Origin: a virus
DNA length: 64,000 nucleotides
Direction: 5' to 3' (one strand)
IMG/VR virus record: IMGVR_UViG_3300042878_000903
Span: 1 to 64,000 of that record
Made by a program: the position numbers and the translations under genes
Shown: positions 45,903 through 54,589 of the stretch, piece after piece
Layout: every line of letters starts with the position of its first letter
How positions within the stretch are numbered: position 1 is the first letter of the stretch
Notes under the pieces: model-generated
What the model saw: only the letters and a program-made list of their open reading frames with translations
What the model was told of the DNA's origin: nothing
Database searches by the model: none

Positions 45903-46574
45903 TTACCAGACTAAATTGCTGTCTGAAGCAGAAGACTCTTCTTGATTTCCACCTTCGCCCATGTAGAAAGATTCTTGCTCTGCATAGGTAACGTGACGAA
46001 CTGCAGTCTTTTCTAGGTCATATAATTCTAAACTAGAAAAATCAAATGGAGCTTCATCCTTACCTAATGGAATAATCGTGTAGCTTGTGTCTGTCTTTGA
46101 ACCGTTACGCTTAATTCTCCACATCAAGTTTGTGATGCTTCCCATTTCGCCAGCATATTCAATTAAGGTAGGTGTGATTGTCTTGCCACTTGTTCCTTGT
46201 GAAAGAATTGCTACATAAGGCTCTTCTTTGCCATCGTCTACCAAGACGTTAATGTACAAACGAGTTCTGGCTTTCCAGCCAGCTTTTGGATCCTTGCGAT
46301 GTTGTTCATTTGCCCAGTCACGTCCTTCTGTCTCCATTGTATCTAGAGCCTTGCGACGGTAATCTTTTGGATTTGTGTGCTCTAATGCAATAAACCCACA
46401 ACCAAGCTTGTCATCATATGTTGGTGAATCAGGATCTAGTTCTTGCAAGAAACGAACTTTTACGCTTTCTCCATCCTCAATCTTTAACCAACGGCCTTTA
46501 TTTTCATCCCCACCACTGTAGGTAGGCTTATCTAGTGCTTTGTTTAAGTCTTTTAGACCTTTTACGATACTCAT
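45903..46574 (-). CDS. Single-stranded DNA-binding protein, 223 aa
   Basis: Phage SSB of the type with a long N-terminal region, beta-rich OB-like core (GESVKVRFLQEL...LYINVLVD...WRIKRNG) and an acidic, Ser-rich C-terminal tail ending in hydrophobic LVW, as in other SSBs that recruit partners. A perfect AAAGGAG site precedes the ATG. Single-gene unit bounded by its own promoter and a terminator. The call is from architecture and neighbours. Confidence 0.75.
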   Translation of the reverse strand: MSIVKGLKDLNKALDKPTYSGGDENKGRWLKIEDGESVKVRFLQELDPDSPTYDDKLGCGFIALEHTNPKDYRRKALDTMETEGRDWANEQHRKDPKAGWKARTRLYINVLVDDGKEEPYVAILSQGTSGKTITPTLIEYAGEMGSITNLMWRIKRNGSKTDTSYTIIPLGKDEAPFDFSSLELYDLEKTAVRHVTYAEQESFYMGEGGNQEESSASDSNLVW

Positions 46575-46622
46575 TGTATCTCCTTTTTATATAGTTGACG
46601 GTATAAATCCATCTGTTGTTTT

Positions 46623-46651
46623 AGTATATCATATCCATGAGCGATATTCAA
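46623..46651 (-). promoter_or_regulatory. Promoter of the SSB gene
   Basis: On the - strand: TTGAAT (46651-46646), 17 bases, TGA-TATACT (-10 at 46628-46623). 48-base leader with AAAGGAG. Confidence 0.7.
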
Positions 46652-47624
46652 TATCTGATACGGATTTTTTTATGCATGTTTTTATTTCTTCTTCGGTTAA
46701 ATCTCCAGCATCCTTAGCCTTATTTGGGTATATTTCACGATATCCAAAAGAAGCCCAAGAAATATCTTTGTTGCGTAGCTTACTAGAAATAGATTTACCT
46801 AACTCTCTGCCAGCTTCATCAGCATCAGTCATAATAATTATCTTATTAAAATGTCTGTTTAATAAAGACTGCTGTTCATTAGATAAAAATCCTCCCAGTG
46901 TAGCAACAACATTTGGAAAGCCCGCTTGGTGAATTCTTATTGCATCAAAATTAGATTCGCAAACTATTACTTGGTCACCAATTTTCTTAGCCCTGTGAAT
47001 ATTAAATAGAGTTTTGCTCTTAGGCAAGTTTGTGCTATTTTTAAAAGACTTGCCCTCAATAGACCTTCCGACTATTCCAATTGGAATTCCATCTGGGCTA
47101 TGAACTGGAGTAACAACCATATTCATTGATGGCGAATAGCCAAGACCAAAGTGTTTCATAGACTCTACGCTAATACCTCTAGACTCTAAATAGGTTCTGG
47201 CATTACCGTTACCAGCAAGATCGGAATGAAGTCTATCTAATGTTTCTTGTGAAAATTTATCAAAAGATGGTTTTTCTGAAAGCATTTCTTCCATTAGGCT
47301 ATCAAAATTATTTAACGATTCAGTTTCTTTAGCCGCAATTAATCTTAACGCTTGAAAGTCATTCTTATCCATAGTACGTTTAATTAAATCAATTAAAGTT
47401 CCAGTTTCCCCACATGCAGGATTAAAGCATATAAATGCCCCAGATGTTTGGCTTACGCTAAAACTAGACGTATGCCTATTAGAATGAAATGGACAGTAGC
47501 ATAGGAAATCATTGCCTGTTGCGCCAACAATATTAAGTCCTATTTCAGCTAAGACTGATTTAATATGGCTTGGGGCGTAGTCCTTGGTATCAATTTGTTT
47601 TGAGTTATACCCTCGAATTGCCAT
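46629..47624 (-). CDS. dnaG: DnaG-type primase, 331 aa
   Basis: Zinc-finger domain CYCPFH...CFNPAC (CHC2 type), then a Toprim core with VIVCESNFDAIRI and IIIMTDADEAG (Glu and DxD catalytic set). It lacks the full-length C-terminal helicase-binding domain of bacterial DnaG. The ATG at 47624 follows an AGGAAG site and gives a 76-base overlap with the gene upstream. Makes RNA primers with the adjacent DnaB-like helicase. Confidence 0.9.
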   Translation of the reverse strand: MAIRGYNSKQIDTKDYAPSHIKSVLAEIGLNIVGATGNDFLCYCPFHSNRHTSSFSVSQTSGAFICFNPACGETGTLIDLIKRTMDKNDFQALRLIAAKETESLNNFDSLMEEMLSEKPSFDKFSQETLDRLHSDLAGNGNARTYLESRGISVESMKHFGLGYSPSMNMVVTPVHSPDGIPIGIVGRSIEGKSFKNSTNLPKSKTLFNIHRAKKIGDQVIVCESNFDAIRIHQAGFPNVVATLGGFLSNEQQSLLNRHFNKIIIMTDADEAGRELGKSISSKLRNKDISWASFGYREIYPNKAKDAGDLTEEEIKTCIKKSVSDIEYRSWI

Positions 47625-47851
47625 GCTTTCTTCCTTCCCACATATATCCCGTGAAGAGTCATTAAGAATCTCCATGTTGCTCCAGTAAACTCTATTGAAA
47701 AAGCTGGATCAATATCTAATACTCTTACGTATCCTTTACCACGCATATCTTGTATTAATAAGTTTTCGTACTGAGGTCTTAAGCTTATAATCTGACTATC
47801 GTCATTAAACTCTACCTCAATTTGAAACCTTTTAATTCTTTTGTGCGTCAT
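47549..47851 (-). CDS. Hypothetical protein overlapping the primase start, 100 aa
   Basis: Start at 47851 overlaps the helicase end. Beta-rich and basic (RIKRFQIEVEF...RPQYENLL). Its last 25 codons overlap the first codons of the primase in another frame. Unknown function; it may be a small replication accessory protein. Confidence 0.6.
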   Translation of the reverse strand: MTHKRIKRFQIEVEFNDDSQIISLRPQYENLLIQDMRGKGYVRVLDIDPAFSIEFTGATWRFLMTLHGIYVGRKKAWQFEGITQNKLIPRTTPQAILNQS

Positions 47852-49079
47852 TTGCAAACGGATTTTCGTAAATCTCTTTGACAATACCCCTGTTAATATC
47901 CCAATCTAGGAATACACCGAAGTCGTGTCCGTGTCTATTTTTTCTAGAAACAATTTCGATCATGTCTGTGCCCTTGTACTTATGAATAGCCATAGCCATG
48001 TCTGCATCGTATTCAATTGCTTTTGACCAAGCAACTTGACTCATCATAGGAGGGTTATCTTGGTCTGTAATATCGTCTGCTGTAGCAGCAGTAATATCAA
48101 TAATAGGAATATTATTCCTTACTGCTAAATTTTTAAATTCACGAGAAATATTCATATTGCGCTCTGTAGGAGCCTTTGAATTATTATTATCAGTAAACAA
48201 CTGATGATAATCAAGAATAACAATGTCTGGCTTGTGTTGATCTATCTTAGCCTGAATAGCATTTGGAGTTACATTACCAGAGCCTTCATTTGATACTAAA
48301 ATAAACTTATTCTTGTCTACAAATTTTTTCCCCGACCAGGTTCTAAAATCGTCAATATTAATATCACCCTTTGCAAAATCGCTAGCCTTAAATAAACCTG
48401 AGCCAAGCATTGTATAAATTCTGTCACGCATATTTTCTGGTGTCATTTCAAGAGAAACAATCATAGGCTTAAATCCCTGCTCCCATGCCTTGCAGGCAAG
48501 GTAGGATGTAAACCATGTCTTTCCTTTCCCTGGCCAGCCAATAGCCACTATAAGGTGTCCTGGAGCCATTCCAGTGGGGTATGCAAGGTCAATTGACTGG
48601 AACCCAGTCTTAATGCCTGGAGAACCTCCCATCTCGGCTGTACGGGCCTTTAGAGCCTCTAAATGCTTAATTGCTTTATCTGCATCAGTTATATCTAGGT
48701 CACGGACATTATTCGTATATTTATTTAAGCTAGAAAGCTGGGACTGAAGTTCGGCAATAACCCTAGAAGCGACATCTTCTTTAAGCATTGATCCGCCACG
48801 AATTAAAATACTTTTTAGTCTGCTAGATAAGAATTCATTCTTTAGGTTATCTAGGTAATATGCAGTCTCTGCAGTTGCATTTAGGTCTGGCTCAAAGTCT
48901 TTAAACTTTTCTTGTAGGATTCCAATTTCTGGTATAGCCTTAAACTTATTATAATAAGACTTTAGACCATCCCAAACATCTCCGTGAGAGGTAAATAGCT
49001 CATCAACATTTTCTGCCATAACAGTGCTTATATCTTTATTCTTGCATATAGCAGAAATTAGTGTTGCTTCTGTATTCAT
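47832..49079 (-). CDS. dnaB: DnaB-like replicative helicase, 415 aa
   Basis: RecA-fold hexameric helicase: Walker A GWPGKGKTW about residue 181, Walker B IVILDYHQLF, and an arginine-finger region near the end. N-terminal domain (1-150) helical as in DnaB. Works with the primase just downstream. ATGA overlap with the gene upstream. Confidence 0.93.
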   Translation of the reverse strand: MNTEATLISAICKNKDISTVMAENVDELFTSHGDVWDGLKSYYNKFKAIPEIGILQEKFKDFEPDLNATAETAYYLDNLKNEFLSSRLKSILIRGGSMLKEDVASRVIAELQSQLSSLNKYTNNVRDLDITDADKAIKHLEALKARTAEMGGSPGIKTGFQSIDLAYPTGMAPGHLIVAIGWPGKGKTWFTSYLACKAWEQGFKPMIVSLEMTPENMRDRIYTMLGSGLFKASDFAKGDINIDDFRTWSGKKFVDKNKFILVSNEGSGNVTPNAIQAKIDQHKPDIVILDYHQLFTDNNNSKAPTERNMNISREFKNLAVRNNIPIIDITAATADDITDQDNPPMMSQVAWSKAIEYDADMAMAIHKYKGTDMIEIVSRKNRHGHDFGVFLDWDINRGIVKEIYENPFANDAQKN

Positions 49080-49396
49080 AGCCCGCCCTCTTCCACCATC
49101 TTTTTAGTAGACTCTCGCAGTAGTCGGCGTGTCTCAATATCCTTTTGTAACTCTATTCTAGCATTTTCCATTTTATCAAAGTTATAATAAAAGAATTGTA
49201 GTGGGTGCCCTGTTTTTTCTAGGCTAAAATAATAATTCAACAAGTCATTTGCCTTATGAAATCCTACGCTATCAATTACATCCTGCATGGCCCATTTTTC
49301 TCTAAATTTATTTAATACAGGAAGCCTGCCATATCTTTCTTTATAAAGATTTTGGTAATTTGTCATAAGGATATATGGCTCTCTGTTATTTGCCAC
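49076..49396 (-). CDS. Hypothetical replication-associated protein, 106 aa
   Basis: Helical and basic, between a small conserved gene and the helicase; a helicase-loader role is a guess from position. Start is uncertain: GTG 49396 or ATG 49366. Confidence 0.6.
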   Translation of the reverse strand: MANNREPYILMTNYQNLYKERYGRLPVLNKFREKWAMQDVIDSVGFHKANDLLNYYFSLEKTGHPLQFFYYNFDKMENARIELQKDIETRRLLRESTKKMVEEGGL

Positions 49397-49589
49397 TTTT
49401 CAGCTCTTTCTCTATTTCACCAATTTTTTCAATTAGCTTTTTTTCTACAAATTGGTAAACTCTTTCCGTAGCAATATCAACTGTTTCTCCAGAACGGGCA
49501 TCATCTTCTATGCCAACATTTATCCTGATGCTTTCATAATTACCAAGATTTCTGGTAAAAGAAAGATCAACCTTTACTCTTGTTGTCAT
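49386..49589 (-). CDS. Conserved-type actinophage protein, 67 aa
   Basis: Pattern VKVDLSFTRNLGNYESIRINVGIEDDARSGET is one I recall from many actinophage genomes as a hypothetical protein; short beta then a C-terminal helix. ATGA overlap with the zinc-finger gene upstream. Confidence 0.75.
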   Translation of the reverse strand: MTTRVKVDLSFTRNLGNYESIRINVGIEDDARSGETVDIATERVYQFVEKKLIEKIGEIEKELKSGK

Positions 49590-49699
49590 TTATGCTCCGC
49601 CTTCTTATGTCTAGTTAATGTATCGCTGGCAAATATTCCCCAGCGAACTTCTATATCCCGTTTACAAATATCACAGGTAGCTAACCTACTTTTTTCCAT
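49586..49699 (-). CDS. C2H2-type small zinc finger, 37 aa
   Basis: CDIC about residue 9 and an H-x5-H pair near the end (RHKKAEH) form a C2H2 finger. Overlaps the upstream gene by 14 bases. Confidence 0.65.
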   Translation of the reverse strand: MEKSRLATCDICKRDIEVRWGIFASDTLTRHKKAEHK

Positions 49700-49817
49700 C
49701 TTCTACCTTCTTTATTATAACGGGGCCGTTCTTAGAATTCCACTCCTCAACTTCTTTTTCTCTTTTACGTTTTTTAGAAGCACCAGTCTCAAGTGTATAT
49801 ATTGCGTTGTAACTCAT
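49686..49817 (-). CDS. Small basic protein, 43 aa
   Basis: Lys/Arg-rich central run (KKRKREKEVEEW) suggests nucleic-acid binding. It overlaps the downstream finger gene by 14 bases. Confidence 0.55.
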   Translation of the reverse strand: MSYNAIYTLETGASKKRKREKEVEEWNSKNGPVIIKKVEDGKK

Positions 49818-49819
49818 TA

Positions 49820-49957
49820 TTACGCCTTCCATACTGCAGTAAACTCAAACTTACTAATACATTTAACGCAAATGGCAAAAATATCTGGCTGCATAATAAC
49901 TGGATACACCTTAGCTTTTGCACCTAAATTCCTACCGCATTCTTCACAAGAATTCAT
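49820..49957 (-). CDS. Small zinc-ribbon protein, 45 aa
   Basis: CEEC and CVKC about 25 residues apart form a zinc-ribbon pattern. TAATG overlap with the HTH gene upstream. Its C-terminal VWKA matches the C-terminal VWKAE of that gene, with similar DNA, hinting at a local duplication. Confidence 0.65.
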   Translation of the reverse strand: MNSCEECGRNLGAKAKVYPVIMQPDIFAICVKCISKFEFTAVWKA

Positions 49958-50439
49958 TACTCCGCCTTCCATACTGGTACAAAGCCATCAACGGTCTTAG
50001 TATACAATATAAAGCTGTGTTTGAGAAGGGCCAATAATTCTGCCTTAGACGGAACATTTTTAGAATGCCCTGCCTCTAATATATATTGATGTAAATCTAA
50101 TATATCTTTATCGCTAAACATATACTTATACCAAACATCTTCTGAAGCACTACCTATAGGATAAATTTTTTGTGGAGATTTAATTTTTCCTTCTAGAATA
50201 TATTCTTGTATCGTAACCCTATGTTTATTTAACATTGAGGCAACCTGAACAATACTATACGCACTGCCCATATTTTTATCTACTTCTGAATATGGGTAAA
50301 GCATTCTTTTCTTATCTAAATACGACCAAGCAATTAGTTGATCTTTAGCTCTAGATAAGCTAAGAGTCTTGTGTATTTTTTCGTTTAAGAAGAAATACCG
50401 TACTTCTTTGAGTGATTTTCTTCTAGTGTCTCTAGCCAT
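49957..50439 (-). CDS. HTH-type DNA-binding protein, 160 aa
   Basis: AYSIVQVASMLNKHRVTIQEYILEGKI (about residues 60-86) is a MerR/excisionase-like helix-turn-helix with a wing. N-terminal basic region. Could regulate replication genes or direct DNA processing. Its start overlaps the 62-aa zinc-ribbon gene by 55 bases, so the true start may be later. Confidence 0.7.
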   Translation of the reverse strand: MARDTRRKSLKEVRYFFLNEKIHKTLSLSRAKDQLIAWSYLDKKRMLYPYSEVDKNMGSAYSIVQVASMLNKHRVTIQEYILEGKIKSPQKIYPIGSASEDVWYKYMFSDKDILDLHQYILEAGHSKNVPSKAELLALLKHSFILYTKTVDGFVPVWKAE

Positions 50440-50573
50440 TTGCCCATCTTATTTGTACTTTTATTCATCATCCAGCGCTTGCCGCACATGATGCAAAACA
50501 ATTCCATATGCATTTTTTGAGAAAATACTCTGTCTACAAATACTCTCCCACCGCATTTATTGCATTTAATCAT
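50385..50573 (-). CDS. Zinc-ribbon protein, 62 aa
   Basis: CNKCG and CIMCG about 28 residues apart. Start at 50573 chosen because it gives an ATGA overlap with the phosphoesterase stop; an in-frame ATG upstream would overlap by 34 bases. Function unknown. Confidence 0.7.
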   Translation of the reverse strand: MIKCNKCGGRVFVDRVFSQKMHMELFCIMCGKRWMMNKSTNKMGKWLETLEENHSKKYGISS

Positions 50574-51385
50574 ACCTGAAATAACTTTCCATCTACTACA
50601 CAAGTATAATCTGGAGATACGTGTATCATATTAACGTGTGGATACTTTCCATTTTCAATATGAGCTATTGCAAATCCTTTTTGCCAGTCATGATGCTGTG
50701 TATATTTCATACCTGGACCCTTTTCATCACACATGTGGCCAATCTCATACCCACGTAAAGTTTCTCCTTTGCCTTTATTTCTAAGCTCGTAAGTAACCAT
50801 GTGTGAAGCAATCCTATGAGAATGACCTCTAATTAAAGACACCTGCATATCTTCCATATCTTTTCTAACAGATCCAGTTGCTGCAATAGACATTCCATGA
50901 TGAACATGTATATCTCCAAAACGGCGCTCTGGCAATTCGTTATAATAAATATAATCGTAGCCCAATGAATCTAAACTCCATAGAGCTTCTGGTGTTACAT
51001 GCTTTGCATATTCAGGTATTTTTTTATCTAGATAATCAAAAATTCTAATATCATGGTTTCCTAGTGCTGAGAACAGCTGGGAGTCTGGAAGCATTTTTCT
51101 TGTTCTTTCATAAAATTCTCTAGCGCCGCTTGCTTCAATCTTCATATCTTTTAGCATTAGCTCTAAATCATTTGTCACGTCATCATTCTTATATGCCTTT
51201 AAAAATTCTGTCGGTTTGCCATCTGTATATTTACTATAACAGGCTTGATCGTCTGTGTCACCAAGGTAATCGACAACGTCTGGCTTAAACCATTTCATAA
51301 CTTTAAACCAAAGCTCGATCATCTTGTCGTCCTGATATGGAAATTGCTGATCTGAGGACAGCATCCATTTTAAGTCGTTAGTCAT
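50570..51385 (-). CDS. Calcineurin-like metallophosphoesterase, 271 aa
   Basis: Metal-binding motifs are SSDQQ near the start, DYLGDTDD, SALGNHD and VHHG...RGHSHR, the order of the metallophosphatase superfamily (Mre11, SbcD and others). In this neighbourhood a nuclease or phosphodiesterase role in DNA metabolism is likely. The AAGG site precedes ATG 51385. First gene of the replication block under the promoter at 51441. Confidence 0.88.
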   Translation of the reverse strand: MTNDLKWMLSSDQQFPYQDDKMIELWFKVMKWFKPDVVDYLGDTDDQACYSKYTDGKPTEFLKAYKNDDVTNDLELMLKDMKIEASGAREFYERTRKMLPDSQLFSALGNHDIRIFDYLDKKIPEYAKHVTPEALWSLDSLGYDYIYYNELPERRFGDIHVHHGMSIAATGSVRKDMEDMQVSLIRGHSHRIASHMVTYELRNKGKGETLRGYEIGHMCDEKGPGMKYTQHHDWQKGFAIAHIENGKYPHVNMIHVSPDYTCVVDGKLFQV

Positions 51386-51403
51386 TGTTTACCTTAATGT
51401 CAG

Positions 51404-51468
51404 TAGGCCATGAATATTCATGGCCTATAGTCTAAATCAAATTGTAGCATAGTGCTACATATTGTCAA
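51404..51468 (-). promoter_or_regulatory. Promoter with operator and a 24-base leader palindrome
   Basis: On the - strand: TTGACA (51468-51463), 16 bases, TACAAT (51446-51441). The inverted repeat TGTAGCA-CTA-TGCTACA (51443-51459) spans the -10. A perfect 24-base palindrome (51404-51427) lies in the leader. It probably controls the replication genes. Confidence 0.7.
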
Positions 51469-51471
51469 TAC

Positions 51472-51897
51472 CTAAGTCGTGCTACAAGCAATCCAATTTA
51501 CGTAAAGACTTCCGCTAGCACTGGCGCCTACATTCTGCATTTGTATTGAAAACCCTGTAGTGGATGCAGCAGTCACTATTGGCTGAAACTTATTAACTAA
51601 TATTGCACTAGCTGAAGGTTGCCAAATCGTACACACGATATTTGGCTGAGCATCAAAATCCCTTTTAAATTTTACTGCGGTAACTGTCTTTCCGTCTTTA
51701 TTGGCAGTAATTTTCAGTCTGCCAGACTCAATTTGTGTTTGAACACTCGACCCAGGAGGTGGTGTTGAGCTGCCACTATCGTTAATAGAATTTGATAAAC
51801 TATTTATTATATTTATATTAGACACAATGTTGGACAATAACTCTGATGTTATTGGATCCCCTGGATTTACAGGCATTGGTTGCAATTGTTCAGCCAT
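51472..51897 (-). CDS. Putative virion or tail-associated protein, 141 aa
   Basis: N-terminal helical region, a Ser/Pro linker (SSTPPPGSS) then a beta-rich C-terminal domain (about 60-141), typical of short tail-fibre or receptor-binding accessory proteins. AAAGGAG site. Ends before the 51441 promoter. Function inferred from position next to the fibre genes. Confidence 0.6.
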   Translation of the reverse strand: MAEQLQPMPVNPGDPITSELLSNIVSNINIINSLSNSINDSGSSTPPPGSSVQTQIESGRLKITANKDGKTVTAVKFKRDFDAQPNIVCTIWQPSASAILVNKFQPIVTAASTTGFSIQMQNVGASASGSLYVNWIACSTT

Positions 51898-51899
51898 TT

Positions 51900-52061
51900 T
51901 TACTCCTTTGGTTTTTCCTTTGGTGCCTCTAGTTCTTGAATTTTTAATGACAACTGAGTAATCTCGGCACGAAGAACAGCAATACTTGTCTCATATTGTG
52001 AGACAATTTCTCCAATACGTTGCTGTAATGCTGTTACAATTAATTCTAATCTATTATCCAT
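51900..52061 (-). CDS. Small coiled-coil protein, 53 aa
   Basis: Heptad Leu/Ile positions span nearly the full length. TAATG overlap with the fibre gene, so made together with it; could trimerise with the fibre or assist folding. Confidence 0.6.
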   Translation of the reverse strand: MDNRLELIVTALQQRIGEIVSQYETSIAVLRAEITQLSLKIQELEAPKEKPKE

Positions 52062-54589
52062 TATATACCCTTCAGTGTATTTACTTCTTGTTGTAATGAT
52101 TCTACCATATTTGACAATTCTTGTATAGCTTTGGTTAGCGGTGAAATAAATTCTTCATAAACCAAAGCCTGGCTAGACTCTGGATCATCCTTGTCGGCTA
52201 GCGTCCAAAAAGCTGCTGAGTCATATATACCTGATTGGTCTAAAGCTTCTTTTACTTCTTGAGCTACAAACCCGTAATGATTTCTTAATCCTGGGTCATT
52301 CAAATTTGGCTCAGTTATTGGCTTATCAGAATTTTCATGTAATATTTGGTTACCGTCTTCATCTATAACTGGCTTAACGGATCTTGAATTCAGTTTGTAT
52401 TTTCTTGGATTCAATTTTTTAATAAAATCTAGGCCTAGATCTGAAACCTGTATGTTATTTTTATTTCTATTATCTGAGCTTACGTTTGGACTATTTATTA
52501 AAAATACGTTTCTCCATCTAAGGTTAAAAGGGGAGCTTACAAATCCGAGTGAAGCGTCGTCAGTATAATACGGATACCAATTTGAAAGAGTTCCAGCTGA
52601 TCCCGCAGACATCATGTTTATAGCATTTACTGCTAAAGCCTCAATCGAGGTACCAGTTCGTATAGACTTTGTTTTAAAATAATAAGAATTAGTCAATGAT
52701 CCAACTGTAATGGTTGGGGTTGTAATAGCTACACTTGCACCAATTGTTCCAGCAGTAATTTTATCTGCGTTGATATTAAATGCTGAAATAAAAGTTGAAA
52801 CAACTGCATCTGAAGATATTGTTCCAGCTGTTATTTTACCTCCGCTAATTGTAGTTGTTGTAGTAGAACTGTTAATGCTATTAACAATTGCATCCCTGTT
52901 AAAACTACTAGATGGTAAAGCGGCATCTGCCGTTGCTTTTGCAGCCTGAGCAGCAATTTTTGCGGTATTGGCATCTGATGCAGCAGTTGTTGCGGTGGTA
53001 GAAACAGTAGTTAACTGTGTAGATGTTGCGTACCCAGAAATACTTGAGCCCGCTCCAAAAACTGCACCTGTCGCATAAAGAGTTCCATCAGATTTAATTT
53101 TAAACTTTGCGTTTGCATCTGGTGTATTGTTGCCAGCCCACATAAGAAATGTGTCGCTACCAGAAACTTCTGTTCCTAAATAAATACTATTTTGTGCACT
53201 TGCCCCAACTTGTATTTTGCCATTACCAGTGCTATCTAATATAATATTGTTTTTAGAAAAAGTATTATCTCCCAATGCCCAACCAGCAATACTTCCACCA
53301 TTTGCGGTTATAGTTCCTGTTGCAGCAGATATAGTTACAGACTTTGTGCCATTAGCAACTTTAAGTCCTGTTGAGTTTAATGCAAATCCATTGCCTGTTA
53401 AGTTTCCAGTTGTAGCATCAATTGTTCCGCTATATATAGATGCTCCAGTTGTAGACATAAATATATTACCGCTAAACTGCCCACCTCTAGCTGTTATGTT
53501 ACCATCTACAGCAAATGTAGAGCCGTCCCACAAAAGGTAGTTTGAGGTTGACCCTCCAACTTTAAGTCTGGCACTGTTTGCTGCATTAATATACCAATAG
53601 TTGCTGGCATCAAAATATAAACCTTTATTTGTTGCAACTGATCCCACCCCTACTCCAAATTCAAAATCTCCGCCCTTAATAAAATTTGTTACTGATGGAG
53701 TTCCAGTAACCGTAACATCTGGTCCAGATGTATACAAAGAAGATGTATTATTATATTCATCATATGTAGCAACTGCTATTTTATAGGTTGAGCCAATTAC
53801 TAATCCAGCAAGTTTATATGTTGTTCCAGTTCCTGGAGAATCGACATAAGAATAAGTGGCTCCGCTATCATTACTAAATCTAATTCTATATCCTCTTATG
53901 CCACCTCCCGTTACTGCTGGCCAAGATATGTTTGCGTAAGCATTGAATCCCAAGTATCCAGATGTATCAATTCCACTTTCAGTAGTCACGGAAGTTACGT
54001 TTGCTGGTCCAGTTGTATCTACAACAATTGGGTCTATTGCTTTGAATGGGCCAAAAGAAACACTTTTCTTTCTATAATCTTGATCTCGTGTGTCAACTCT
54101 TATCCACCTGTTTGCCGTATTTGAAACAAGTATGGTTGCAGAATTTCCGTTCCCATTCCAAACTAAATATTCTTCTCCTGCAAATGCTCCAGTTAAACTT
54201 TCGTATATTTGTATATCAATAAGCCATTTGTTTGCAACCAAAGCTTTATCTATTAAAGTCCAGTTTACTCCATAAGAAAGAAGTGAAGGTGTTACAACAA
54301 GGTTGGTAACTGGCTGAGTTAAATCAGGAGTTTGTAGCGTAAATACAAAGTTTGGGGACCTAGTTCCAGGAATAAGGTTTGAAGCATTATTTGGATCAGA
54401 GTATAAATACGAAAATGAGAATTGATATTTACCATTCATTACAACATTTAATCCTGATTTTTTAACAGTAAAGGAATCTGCGCTTTTTGTATTGGCCGCT
54501 GTAGCCGCTTCTGCATTTGTTTTGCTTAAGTCTGCTGGTATATATCTTCCACTTACTGGATCATATCTGCCTGGGGAATATTTATCCAT
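52061..54589 (-). CDS. Tail fibre with S74 intramolecular chaperone, 842 aa
   Basis: Fibronectin-like domains in the N-terminal third, a long beta-repeat middle rich in Thr/Ser/Gly (phage fibre type), and a C-terminal peptidase S74 domain: SSDNRNKNNI (Ser and Lys catalytic), YGFVAQEV and a final coiled coil. The chaperone trimerises the fibre and then cleaves itself off. A Cys-free beta-helical body suits host binding. The small coiled-coil and 141-aa genes follow. Confidence 0.92.
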   Translation of the reverse strand: MDKYSPGRYDPVSGRYIPADLSKTNAEAATAANTKSADSFTVKKSGLNVVMNGKYQFSFSYLYSDPNNASNLIPGTRSPNFVFTLQTPDLTQPVTNLVVTPSLLSYGVNWTLIDKALVANKWLIDIQIYESLTGAFAGEEYLVWNGNGNSATILVSNTANRWIRVDTRDQDYRKKSVSFGPFKAIDPIVVDTTGPANVTSVTTESGIDTSGYLGFNAYANISWPAVTGGGIRGYRIRFSNDSGATYSYVDSPGTGTTYKLAGLVIGSTYKIAVATYDEYNNTSSLYTSGPDVTVTGTPSVTNFIKGGDFEFGVGVGSVATNKGLYFDASNYWYINAANSARLKVGGSTSNYLLWDGSTFAVDGNITARGGQFSGNIFMSTTGASIYSGTIDATTGNLTGNGFALNSTGLKVANGTKSVTISAATGTITANGGSIAGWALGDNTFSKNNIILDSTGNGKIQVGASAQNSIYLGTEVSGSDTFLMWAGNNTPDANAKFKIKSDGTLYATGAVFGAGSSISGYATSTQLTTVSTTATTAASDANTAKIAAQAAKATADAALPSSSFNRDAIVNSINSSTTTTTISGGKITAGTISSDAVVSTFISAFNINADKITAGTIGASVAITTPTITVGSLTNSYYFKTKSIRTGTSIEALAVNAINMMSAGSAGTLSNWYPYYTDDASLGFVSSPFNLRWRNVFLINSPNVSSDNRNKNNIQVSDLGLDFIKKLNPRKYKLNSRSVKPVIDEDGNQILHENSDKPITEPNLNDPGLRNHYGFVAQEVKEALDQSGIYDSAAFWTLADKDDPESSQALVYEEFISPLTKAIQELSNMVESLQQEVNTLKGI

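Noticed and set aside
46571-46612. 13-codon leader peptide ending at the SSB start (ATGA)
   Set aside because: Lacks its own ribosome-binding site and regulatory codon runs, so I see it as chance.
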